A DNA stretch of 26,749 nucleotides from an uncultured Bacilli bacterium (GTDB lineage: Bacteria; Bacillota_I; Bacilli_A; RFN20; DUOF01): positions 1-26,749 of the forward strand of contig CAKORZ010000012.1 of assembly GCA_934101685.1 (NCBI GenBank), given 5' to 3'. A model generated the notes under the pieces. The model did not search any database. It was given only the letters and a program-made list of their open reading frames with translations, and was not told the DNA's origin. Of the stretch, positions 7,160 through 13,682 are shown one piece after another (positions within the stretch are counted from its first letter, which is position 1; each line of letters starts with the position of its first letter). The position numbers and the translations under genes are program-made.

Positions 7160-8974
7160 CTACTCACACTCTAATTCATATATTTCTTCATTTTCTATAA
7201 TATTACTAACATTTATAGTAGAATTTTCTAGCACTTTGTTAATAGACATATATCTTGCAAGTGGATTAATAAGAGCTTTTTCTATAACATTTCCAACGCC
7301 TCTACCACCTTGATCTAAGTTTTGTTCTATAAGTCTATATAAAAAGTTCAAAGCACTTTCTTTTATATTTAACTCTATATTTTTAGTTTCTTTTAAATTA
7401 CTCTTTATTTTACCTATTTGCTTTAAAGCAATCTCTCTTCCTGCCTCTTTAGTAATATATTTGTAATACAAGAAGTTTTCACCAATTCTATTCATAATTT
7501 CAGGTTTACTTTTAGTAGTAAAGAAATTTCTAATTTGTTCTTTATATCTTTTGCAATACTCATCATAATTTACATCATCACCATACTTAAACTCTGTTGC
7601 GCCAATATTTGATGTAAATATAATAAATGTATCTGAAAAGTGAATTGTTTCACCTTTGCCATCAGTTAATCTTCCATCTTCTAGTATTTGTAAAAATTTT
7701 TCTAAAATTGAGCCATCTGCTTTATCTATTTCATCAAATAGCAATATTGAAAATGGATTCTCTTTTACAGCGTTTGTTAGTTGCCCACCTGATTCATACC
7801 CAACATACCCAGGAGGAGCACCAAAAAGTTTTTGATCAGAATGAGATTGTTTGTATTCTGACATATCAAATCTTAAGCATTTATCTTGTGAATCAAATAG
7901 CCACTCTGCTAAAGACTTAGCTAACTCTGTTTTACCTGTACCTGTAGGACCTGATAGAAACAATATTCCCTTTGGTTTTGATAAGGATGATGAATGTTGA
8001 AGTCCACTCATACCATAAATTGCTCTAGTAACAATATCAACAGTTTGCTTAATAACAATATCTTGGCCCTTAACATTTTTCTTCAAATCTTCTTCTAAAT
8101 GATCAAGTTTTTCTATTAATTCTGGTCTTGTCCAAGGATTATCTTTAACTCCAAACTTGTATAAACTTATTGCTTCTCCAATATTACTTATTTCTATTTT
8201 CTCTTTCTCCATTAATTTTTTTAATGAATTAAGTTCAACATTTCTAAAACCATCAGTCAATCCTACAAAACTTCTTTTAACTTTTTCTACATTTTCTTCG
8301 CTAACCTTATCATAGCCGTAAAATGTATCAAAATAATTATCAATATATTTTTTTCTATCCTCTCTACTTGGCAATGTTATCATTAAACTTTTAACTTTTG
8401 GATTATTCAAATAAAACCATGTAGGAATATCATTTATCTTATCACAAACAATAAACATCAAATTAGATAACCTATTACCGTTCACTTTAGAAATAGGATT
8501 AGAATAATTTTGACTAGCTAAAAATAATTCAGAATAGAAATATTGCTCATCCTCCTGTATATCAGTAGGTGAAACAATATATCTTGATGCCATATCAAGT
8601 ACCACTGCAACAGGTTCCTCTGTATTTGCCATTGCTACCCTAATATATGAGGTAATATCTCCAAATTTTGTACTTCTTTTATTAGATATAATTTCAACTT
8701 TATCATCTTTATCAGATCCCTTAATTAGTTTAATAAATCTTTTAAGTTCTTCCGCATTCTTTTTATTATAAAATCCATCAACGTGATTAAAAAACACAAC
8801 TGTATTGTAACCAACATTATGCAAATAAGCATATAAATAGTCATCCATTGTTTTTAAAACATATTCGTTATTCAAAACATATGGATATGTGTCATATATT
8901 TCTCCCTCTAAAATAAAAGTTGTTTTAAAGTCTCTATACATTTCTATTTCCTTTTGCCATTTCAATTGTTCCAT
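7160..8974 (-). CDS. ClpA/ClpB-type AAA+ ATPase with degenerate first AAA module
   Basis: A 604-residue protein, first gene of the operon, with a GAGGT site 6 nt before its ATG. Residues ~300-600 are a complete class-II Clp module: Walker A G-P-T-G-T-G-K-T (342-349), pore loop G-Y-V-G-Y (389-393), Walker B ending D-E (414-415), sensor 1 T-S-N (454-456), arginine finger R496 (PEIMNRIG) and sensor 2 R558 (GGRG). Residues 1-~290 look like an AAA fold that has lost its P-loop: a conserved-looking V-D-G-F-Y segment, V-V-L-D in a Walker-B-like position and a lid-like helix pair, but no G-K-T. The Clp N-domain, the ClpB middle coiled coil and an obvious ClpP-docking IGL/IGF loop are all missing. It is therefore probably a remodeller working without ClpP, in the manner of ClpB or ClpV. 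Its substrate is inferred to be within the operon. Confidence 0.88.
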   Translation of the reverse strand: MEQLKWQKEIEMYRDFKTTFILEGEIYDTYPYVLNNEYVLKTMDDYLYAYLHNVGYNTVVFFNHVDGFYNKKNAEELKRFIKLIKGSDKDDKVEIISNKRSTKFGDITSYIRVAMANTEEPVAVVLDMASRYIVSPTDIQEDEQYFYSELFLASQNYSNPISKVNGNRLSNLMFIVCDKINDIPTWFYLNNPKVKSLMITLPSREDRKKYIDNYFDTFYGYDKVSEENVEKVKRSFVGLTDGFRNVELNSLKKLMEKEKIEISNIGEAISLYKFGVKDNPWTRPELIEKLDHLEEDLKKNVKGQDIVIKQTVDIVTRAIYGMSGLQHSSSLSKPKGILFLSGPTGTGKTELAKSLAEWLFDSQDKCLRFDMSEYKQSHSDQKLFGAPPGYVGYESGGQLTNAVKENPFSILLFDEIDKADGSILEKFLQILEDGRLTDGKGETIHFSDTFIIFTSNIGATEFKYGDDVNYDEYCKRYKEQIRNFFTTKSKPEIMNRIGENFLYYKYITKEAGREIALKQIGKIKSNLKETKNIELNIKESALNFLYRLIEQNLDQGGRGVGNVIEKALINPLARYMSINKVLENSTINVSNIIENEEIYELECE

Positions 8975-8998
8975 ATGAATACCTCACTATTTAATAAA

Positions 8999-9007
8999 AT
9001 TATAACA
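8999..9007 (-). promoter_or_regulatory. Extended -10 promoter of the seven-gene operon
   Basis: On the minus strand TGTTATAAT forms a perfect extended -10 (TG-n-TATAAT), ending 24 nt upstream of the AAA+ start. No good -35 is found at 17 nt, as expected for an extended -10 promoter. It is back to back with the promoter of the WYL gene, so one regulator could control both. Confidence 0.6.
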
Positions 9008-9063
9008 TAAAGTCAACTAAAAACTATATTTGAGCAAAAAATAAATATTGATTTCCCGTTTAA

Positions 9064-9072
9064 TGCTATAAT
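9064..9072 (+). promoter_or_regulatory. Extended -10 promoter of the HTH-WYL gene
   Basis: TGCTATAAT is a perfect extended -10 placed 25 nt before the ATG at 9098. The -35 region is poor (a TATTGA at 15 nt). A purine-rich site (AGAAAGAGAG, 9081-9090) serves translation. Confidence 0.6.
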
Positions 9073-9097
9073 ATCACTAAAGAAAGAGAGATTACCT

Positions 9098-9577
9098 ATG
9101 AGCAAATTATCTAACACATTAATTATGTTACAAATATTAAGTGATGGAAGAAAGCACTCCATCGCCGATCTTTCTAATACTTTAGAAGTTACTCCTAGAA
9201 TGATAAGAGTATATAAAGAAGATTTAGAAAAAGCTGGTATTTTTATTGATGTGATAAGAGGCCCATATGGAGGATATATCCTTAATCAAACAGTATACAT
9301 TCCTAAACAAGAAAGTAAAGAAGATAAATTAAACATGTCTGAATTAGATAAAAAGATATATAACATTATTAATAAATCATTAAAAGAAAGAAAAAAAGTT
9401 TTAATAACTTATTTATCAAGTGATAATGTAATTAGGAAAAGAATAATTCATCCAATGGATTTATATGTTTATAATCATAATTGGTATGTTCCATCATATT
9501 GTGAATATAGAAACAGCATGCGTCACTTCCAATTTAAAAATATTAAAGATATCGAATTATTACAAGAAAAATTTTAA
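9098..9577 (+). CDS. Compact HTH-WYL transcriptional regulator
   Basis: A 159-residue protein. Residues 1-~65 form a winged HTH of the HTH_11/DeoR type (LSDGRKHSIADLSNTLEVTPRMIRVYKEDLEKAGI, quoted in part: recognition helix around TPRMIRVY) followed by the wing G-P-Y-G-G-Y. Residues ~95-155 form a WYL-type domain: K-V-L-I-T-Y at the start, H-P-M-D-L in the middle, the W-Y-V core and an R-H-F-Q-F strand. WYL domains bind ligands, often nucleic acid or nucleotides, and regulate stress or defence loci. It is about half the usual length, lacking the long linker and the C-terminal extension. It is divergent from the seven-gene operon, with only 123 nt between the two starts, and is its probable regulator (inference). 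Confidence 0.8.
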   Translation: MSKLSNTLIMLQILSDGRKHSIADLSNTLEVTPRMIRVYKEDLEKAGIFIDVIRGPYGGYILNQTVYIPKQESKEDKLNMSELDKKIYNIINKSLKERKKVLITYLSSDNVIRKRIIHPMDLYVYNHNWYVPSYCEYRNSMRHFQFKNIKDIELLQEKF

Positions 9578-9635
9578 TGTGACCATATATTTCCCCTTTA
9601 TTTAATATACTTATTAACATAAAGGAGGAATAAAT

Positions 9636-10559
9636 ATGCCTAACGATTCAATGAATTATAACTTTAACTTACTAAAAGAAAGAACCTTAAATACTTTTAC
9701 TACATCTAAACTATTAAAAAAAGTAAAAGGACCAACTATATGTGTTGGAAGTGGAGGTAGTAAAGTAGTAGCCTCTTTTGCTAGTACTCTTTTAAACGCA
9801 AAAAATAATTGTCCTACTAAAGTATTAGAACCTCGTGATACACTTTATGAAAACTTATCTAATTATAAAAATATTTTTATGTGTAGTTACAGTGGTGATA
9901 ATCATGGTGTAAATATCTTAACTAATTTAAAAATAAAAAAGTATTTACTAACTTATGGAGATAAAGAAAATGAATCTTATAAAAAGATTAAATGTTATAG
10001 CACTCTCCCAAAAGAATTAAGTTTTATTTCACTTGCAGCTACTACAATGCCTATGACCGTTCTTATGTCATATTATACTAAAGATTATTTATCATTAATA
10101 AAAGAAATGTTTGATAAAGTAGAAAATACTAATTTCAATATAAAAAATATTGATTTAGAATTTGATGTAATAAGTGGAAATGATACTCTTACTCCAGAAA
10201 TATACTTAGATTCCACTTTTGTAGAAGCTGGTCTTTCACAAATTACAAGACATTCAAAATATGACTATTGCCATGGAAGAACTACTTTACCTTTTAAAGA
10301 AAAAAGAAATTTAATTTATTTAATTTCTAAAAGGAAAGAATTAGATAATTTGCTTTTAGATATATTAAAAGAAAAGTATGATTCTATAATAGTATTAGAA
10401 AGTAATTATAATGACATAGTAATAGATAATTATTATCTTACATTACAAGCAATGTATCTAACAAGACATATTGCTGAAAAGAAAAACTTAGATTTATCTG
10501 ATGTAATATATGAAAAAGAGATAACAAAAAAACTATATAAGTTTAAAGGCGAGATGTAA
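9636..10559 (+). CDS. SIS-domain (sugar isomerase-like) protein
   Basis: A 307-residue protein with a strong AAAGGAGG site. The N-terminal half has the SIS signature: a G-S-G-G-S loop (about 38-42), a second strand leading to E-P-R-D, and C-S-Y-S-G-D-N (about 90-96), which corresponds to the phosphosugar-binding S-x-S-G-x-(T/N) loop of GlmS/GmhA-type domains. A second SIS-like half is likely (residues ~170-290) but its motifs are weaker. The protein has no glutaminase or kinase domain, so a reaction cannot be named; it could be a phosphosugar isomerase, deglycase or regulator. The 58-nt gap after the WYL gene holds no clear promoter, so the two may be co-transcribed. The stop codon lies inside the loop of the following terminator. 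Confidence 0.7.
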   Translation: MPNDSMNYNFNLLKERTLNTFTTSKLLKKVKGPTICVGSGGSKVVASFASTLLNAKNNCPTKVLEPRDTLYENLSNYKNIFMCSYSGDNHGVNILTNLKIKKYLLTYGDKENESYKKIKCYSTLPKELSFISLAATTMPMTVLMSYYTKDYLSLIKEMFDKVENTNFNIKNIDLEFDVISGNDTLTPEIYLDSTFVEAGLSQITRHSKYDYCHGRTTLPFKEKRNLIYLISKRKELDNLLLDILKEKYDSIIVLESNYNDIVIDNYYLTLQAMYLTRHIAEKKNLDLSDVIYEKEITKKLYKFKGEM

Positions 10560-10569
10560 TCTCGTTTTT
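10550..10569 (+). terminator. Intrinsic terminator of the SIS gene
   Basis: CGAGAT at 10550-10555 pairs with ATCTCG at 10559-10564, with a 3-nt loop and then a run of T. The stop codon (10557-10559) lies in the loop. Confidence 0.75.
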
Positions 10570-10653
10570 ATTTATATAATTTTTATTATATTTTTCCATT
10601 TTTTAATATGTTCATTGCTATTTTTCTATTTCTTCACCAGCTACAGAAAAGAA

Positions 10654-11961
10654 TTAACTCTTAGCTCTACATTTAATAATTAAAGGTGTGCCTACAAACC
10701 CAAATGCTTCTCTTAACTTATTCTCTAAAAATCTTTGATATGAGAAATGCAAATATTCTGGATTATTAACAAACATTATAATAACAGGAGGTTTATTACT
10801 AACTTGATTAGCATAACTTATCTTAAGAAAACCGCCATTAAATTCTACTGGAGGATTTCTAAGAACTGCTTCAAGTAATACCTCATTTAATACACTAGTA
10901 GATATTCTAGTTGTATACCCTTCATAACTATCATTAATAACTCTAAACAAGTTCTCTATTCTGTCTTTTGTCAAAGCACTTACAAATACAATTGGAGCAA
11001 AATCTAAAAATTTGAATTCTTTACGAATATTCTTTTCAAACTCTGCCATTGTATGACTATCTTTTTTTACTAAATCCCACTTATTAACAACTATAACAAC
11101 TGCTTTACCTGCTTCTAGTGCATACCCTGCGACATGTTTATCTTGCTCTCTAATTCCTGTATTAGCATCTATAACTAAGGCGCATACATCACTTCTATCA
11201 ATTGCACTTAGTGCTCTTAGTGCTGCATACTTATCAATAGATTCAAATATTTTTCCCTTTTTCTTTAATCCTGCAGTATCTATTACTACATATTGTTTAT
11301 CATCTCTTGTAAAAGGTGTATCAATAGCGTCTCTAGTAGTTCCCTCAATATCACTAACAATAACTCTTTCTTGATTCAAAATAGCATTAGTTAAACTTGA
11401 TTTACCAACATTAGGTCTACCTATAAAAGAAAATTTAATACTTTCATCATATTCTTCATATGTTTTACTTGGAAAATTATTAACAATCTTATCTAGTAAA
11501 TCTCCAATACCCACTCCATGTATACCACTTACCGCAATAGGATCACCTAGTCCTAAAGAATAAAACTCATAAATTCTATCAAGTAAATGTCCATCATCTA
11601 TCTTATTAACAGCTAAAATAACTGGCTTTTTCCATTTCCTAAGAAGAGAGCAAATATACTCATCATCATGATCTACTCCTACTCTTCCATCTCCAATATA
11701 AACTATAATGTCTGCTTCTTCCATAGCTATCTCTGCTTGCATTTTTATTGATTCTTGAAAAGGTGCATCTTTTAATTCTATACCACCAGTATCAATAACT
11801 CTAAACTCTTTACCAAGCCACATAGCCTTTGCATACAATCTATCCCTAGTAACACCTGGAGTATCCTCAATAATAGATCTTTTCTCTCCAATTATACGAT
11901 TAAAAATAGTTGACTTACCAACATTAGGTTTACCTATAAATGCCACTACTGCTTCAATCAT
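10654..11961 (-). CDS. der: Ribosome-biogenesis GTPase Der (EngA)
   Basis: A 435-residue protein of normal length. It carries the two tandem GTPase domains that define Der: the first P-loop G-K-P-N-V-G-K-S near residue 10, with D-T-P-G and N-K-I-D; the second P-loop G-R-P-N-V-G-K-S near residue 182, with D-T-A-G and N-K-W-D. A C-terminal KH-like domain follows. Der acts in late assembly of the 50S subunit and is normally essential. Its start lies 8 nt inside the end of cmk, so the two are translationally coupled. No convincing terminator was seen in the 94 nt downstream. Confidence 0.97.
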   Translation of the reverse strand: MIEAVVAFIGKPNVGKSTIFNRIIGEKRSIIEDTPGVTRDRLYAKAMWLGKEFRVIDTGGIELKDAPFQESIKMQAEIAMEEADIIVYIGDGRVGVDHDDEYICSLLRKWKKPVILAVNKIDDGHLLDRIYEFYSLGLGDPIAVSGIHGVGIGDLLDKIVNNFPSKTYEEYDESIKFSFIGRPNVGKSSLTNAILNQERVIVSDIEGTTRDAIDTPFTRDDKQYVVIDTAGLKKKGKIFESIDKYAALRALSAIDRSDVCALVIDANTGIREQDKHVAGYALEAGKAVVIVVNKWDLVKKDSHTMAEFEKNIRKEFKFLDFAPIVFVSALTKDRIENLFRVINDSYEGYTTRISTSVLNEVLLEAVLRNPPVEFNGGFLKISYANQVSNKPPVIIMFVNNPEYLHFSYQRFLENKLREAFGFVGTPLIIKCRAKS

Positions 11962-12619
11962 TACTAACCCTCTCCTTCACAAGGGATAAAACTTTATTAA
12001 CAACTTCATCAACTGTTGTATTAGTAGAATCAATTACTACACTATCAACACATTTAATTAAAGTCTTATTCACTTCTAAATCATTATAATCTCTATTAGC
12101 AACAGACTTCTTTACTTCTTCAAAAGTCATGTTACCACCTTTATTAACTTCATCTATATATCTTCTTCTAGCTCTTTCATCAAGTGATGCATCTAAATAT
12201 ATTTTTAATTCGGCATCAGGCATAACAACACTAGTTATATCCCTACCATCCATCACTACACCTTTTTCACTAGCAATATTTTGTTGAAGTTCAACCATAA
12301 ATTTTCTAACATAAGGTTTACGCGCAACTGAAGATATTAAAGCATTAACTTCTTTACTTCTCAAATCTAAAGTTACATCTTTACTATTAAAATATACTTT
12401 ATCATCTTTAACTTCATAATCAAATTTATTAATTAAGAGTTCTTTAATTTTTTCATCATTATCTACATTTATATTATCTTTAATAATTAAATAAGTAAGT
12501 AAGCGGTACATTACTCCAGTATCAATATATTTATAGTCTAATTTTTTAGCTACTATTTTAGCAACCGTTCCCTTCCCACTACCTGCAGGACCATCTATAG
12601 CTATATTAATCTTTTTCAT
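11954..12619 (-). CDS. cmk: Cytidylate kinase
   Basis: A 221-residue protein starting with the Walker A loop of cytidylate kinases (I-D-G-P-A-G-S-G-K-G, residues ~8-17). It has the tyrosine-rich CMP-binding segment Y-I-D-T-G-V-M-Y-R and the G-R-D-I motif (M-D-G-R-D-I-T), with the lid arginines R-A-R-R-R. It phosphorylates CMP and dCMP using ATP. The cmk-der pairing is common in Firmicutes. The stop is TGA, inside the start region of der, which shows that TGA is a genuine stop in this organism. Confidence 0.97.
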   Translation of the reverse strand: MKKINIAIDGPAGSGKGTVAKIVAKKLDYKYIDTGVMYRLLTYLIIKDNINVDNDEKIKELLINKFDYEVKDDKVYFNSKDVTLDLRSKEVNALISSVARKPYVRKFMVELQQNIASEKGVVMDGRDITSVVMPDAELKIYLDASLDERARRRYIDEVNKGGNMTFEEVKKSVANRDYNDLEVNKTLIKCVDSVVIDSTNTTVDEVVNKVLSLVKERVSND

Positions 12620-12646
12620 GTTTACCCTCCTTACACATTTATAAAA

Positions 12647-13255
12647 TTATAATTTAATTACTTTAAAAATAAGTAAAGCACCAACAACAAGAACAAGAAT
12701 TAAAGCAACAAATAAAACAGACAACACTAATGCTTTATTACTTTTTCTTTTCATTTTTAATTCTTTTCTAATATCAATACCTTCATGTTGAAGTATTCTT
12801 TCTTGCATCATTTCAGGAGTGTAATTATCATCATTAGGGCCTCTTTTTACACCTTTTTTACTATTTTTAATTTTTTGTTGTTGTTCTATTTTAGCTCTTA
12901 AAATTTCTTCAACAGAAAGTTTATCAGTAAAACTAATTGGATCCACAAAAGGTTCTTCTTCCTCTTCTTTTTTTACTTCTTTCTTTTCTTCTTTTTTTAC
13001 AACAACAATTTCATCTTTTTTCTTTTTATTACCATTAATCTCCTTAGCAATTTCATTTAATTGACTAGTATTTTTATTCTCTACCTTTTTAGAATTCAAA
13101 CTAGTTTCATTAGAGAAACTTTCTTCATTTTTACTTTCTAGTTCAGGATCAATAGCCTTTAATTTTTCTTCATAAGCATTTTCCTTACTATTTTTCATTT
13201 CTTCATCCAAAGTTTCATATAACTTTTTATTTTTTTCTACTCTAGACTTTGCCAT
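12647..13255 (-). CDS. Small tail-anchored membrane protein, charged and low complexity
   Basis: I use the ATG at 13255 (202 residues), which has a GGAAGG site 9 nt upstream; the in-frame GTG at 13264 overlaps that site. The N-terminal ~165 residues are very rich in K, E, N and S with runs such as KKEEKKEVKKEEEEE, probably disordered. The C-terminus is one hydrophobic helix of about 23 residues preceded by K-R-K-S-N-K and followed by the short tail K-V-I-K-L, so the bulk should be cytosolic and anchored by the tail. The opening M-A-K-S-R-V-E-K-N is basic. No enzyme motif was seen. It is the promoter-proximal gene of the cmk-der operon, 27 nt before cmk. Function unknown. Confidence 0.75.
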   Translation of the reverse strand: MAKSRVEKNKKLYETLDEEMKNSKENAYEEKLKAIDPELESKNEESFSNETSLNSKKVENKNTSQLNEIAKEINGNKKKKDEIVVVKKEEKKEVKKEEEEEPFVDPISFTDKLSVEEILRAKIEQQQKIKNSKKGVKRGPNDDNYTPEMMQERILQHEGIDIRKELKMKRKSNKALVLSVLFVALILVLVVGALLIFKVIKL

Positions 13256-13290
13256 TTTATTCACCTTCCATAAACTGCTTCACATTTATA

Positions 13291-13319
13291 AGTATATTTT
13301 AAAAACGGTTTTATTGCAA
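13291..13319 (-). promoter_or_regulatory. Sigma-A promoter of the cmk-der operon (shared -35)
   Basis: Minus strand: -35 TTGCAA (13319-13314), 17-bp spacer, -10 TATACT (13296-13291), ending 35 nt before the ATG at 13255. The -35 is the same six bases as that of the ferredoxin promoter. Confidence 0.7.
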
Positions 13320-13342
13320 ATAAAAGTTCATTATCTTATAAT
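13314..13342 (+). promoter_or_regulatory. Sigma-A promoter of the ferredoxin gene (shared -35)
   Basis: Plus strand: -35 TTGCAA (13314-13319), 17-bp spacer, perfect -10 TATAAT (13337-13342), ending 23 nt before the ATG at 13366. Confidence 0.75.
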
Positions 13343-13365
13343 TATTTTAGTTGGGAGGAAAAATA

Positions 13366-13566
13366 ATGAAAAAAGCTCATGTAAAAAAAGATGCTTGCAT
13401 CGGATGCGGACTATGCACATCAATCGCAAGTGAAGTATTTGCTTTTGGAGATGATGGCCTAGCAGAAAACATTTTAGGTAACGATACTGAATTACCTGAA
13501 GAAGTATGCGAAAGTGTACAAGAAGCTGCTGATTCTTGTCCTGTAAGTGCAATTGTAACAGAATAA
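13366..13566 (+). CDS. Single-cluster [4Fe-4S] ferredoxin
   Basis: The start is the ATG at 13366, 7 nt after GGGAGG; the longer frame beginning with TTG at 13351 would run through the ribosome site. The 66-residue product has C11-x2-C14-x2-C17 and the fourth ligand in C58-P, the pattern of monocluster [4Fe-4S] ferredoxins of the Bacillus/Thermotoga type. C48 is an extra cysteine. The protein is acidic apart from a basic N-terminus and should be a cytosolic low-potential electron carrier. It is transcribed alone: its own consensus promoter precedes it and a terminator follows. The partner is not evident; the radical-SAM protein in the window would need such a donor, but that link is speculation. 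Confidence 0.93.
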   Translation: MKKAHVKKDACIGCGLCTSIASEVFAFGDDGLAENILGNDTELPEEVCESVQEAADSCPVSAIVTE

Positions 13567-13582
13567 AAATTATATTAACTAT

Positions 13583-13605
13583 AAGGACTATTTTAGTCCT
13601 TTTTA
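13583..13605 (+). terminator. Intrinsic terminator of the ferredoxin gene
   Basis: AAGGACT (13583-13589) pairs with AGTCCTT (13595-13601) around a 5-nt loop, followed by a T-rich tail. Confidence 0.85.
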
Positions 13606-13630
13606 TTTATATAAAAACATTTCTAATTCA

Positions 13631-13659
13631 TTCTTGTTTTAAATATAATAGATTATAAT
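13631..13659 (+). promoter_or_regulatory. Probable promoter of the CofE-like gene
   Basis: TTCTTG (13631-13636), 17-bp spacer, TATAAT (13654-13659), 23 nt before the ATG. The -10 is perfect and the -35 weak. Confidence 0.55.
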
Positions 13660-13682
13660 ATTAAAGTATTGGAGGAATATAT

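Noticed and set aside
7646..7653. parS half-site TGTTTCAC
   Set aside because: The other half does not match at all and it lies within the AAA+ coding region. The same holds for GTGAAACA at 8569-8576.
7627..7920. 97-codon ORF on the plus strand inside the AAA+ gene
   Set aside because: It is antisense to the Walker B and pore-loop coding region, has no ribosome site, and its composition is that of a shadow of the real frame.
490..8974. Type VI secretion locus
   Set aside because: Kinase, phosphatase, FHA and Clp ATPase are all present, but there is no sheath, Hcp, VgrG, TssJLM or baseplate gene, and the bacterium appears Gram-positive. Kept only as an analogy.
10565..10653. Possible gene remnant after der (minus-strand frame reading V-A-G-E-E-I-E-K, continuing in another frame)
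   Set aside because: Only about 20 codons, requires a frameshift, and cannot be tied to any family; chance in AT-rich DNA is as likely.
11954..11961. Mycoplasma-type code (TGA as tryptophan)
   Set aside because: cmk ends on TGA exactly where der begins, tryptophans are encoded by TGG, and all long frames are intact under the standard code.
13331..13552. 73-codon minus-strand ORF opposite the ferredoxin gene
   Set aside because: Fully overlaps the well-supported ferredoxin gene, has a low-complexity composition and no ribosome site.
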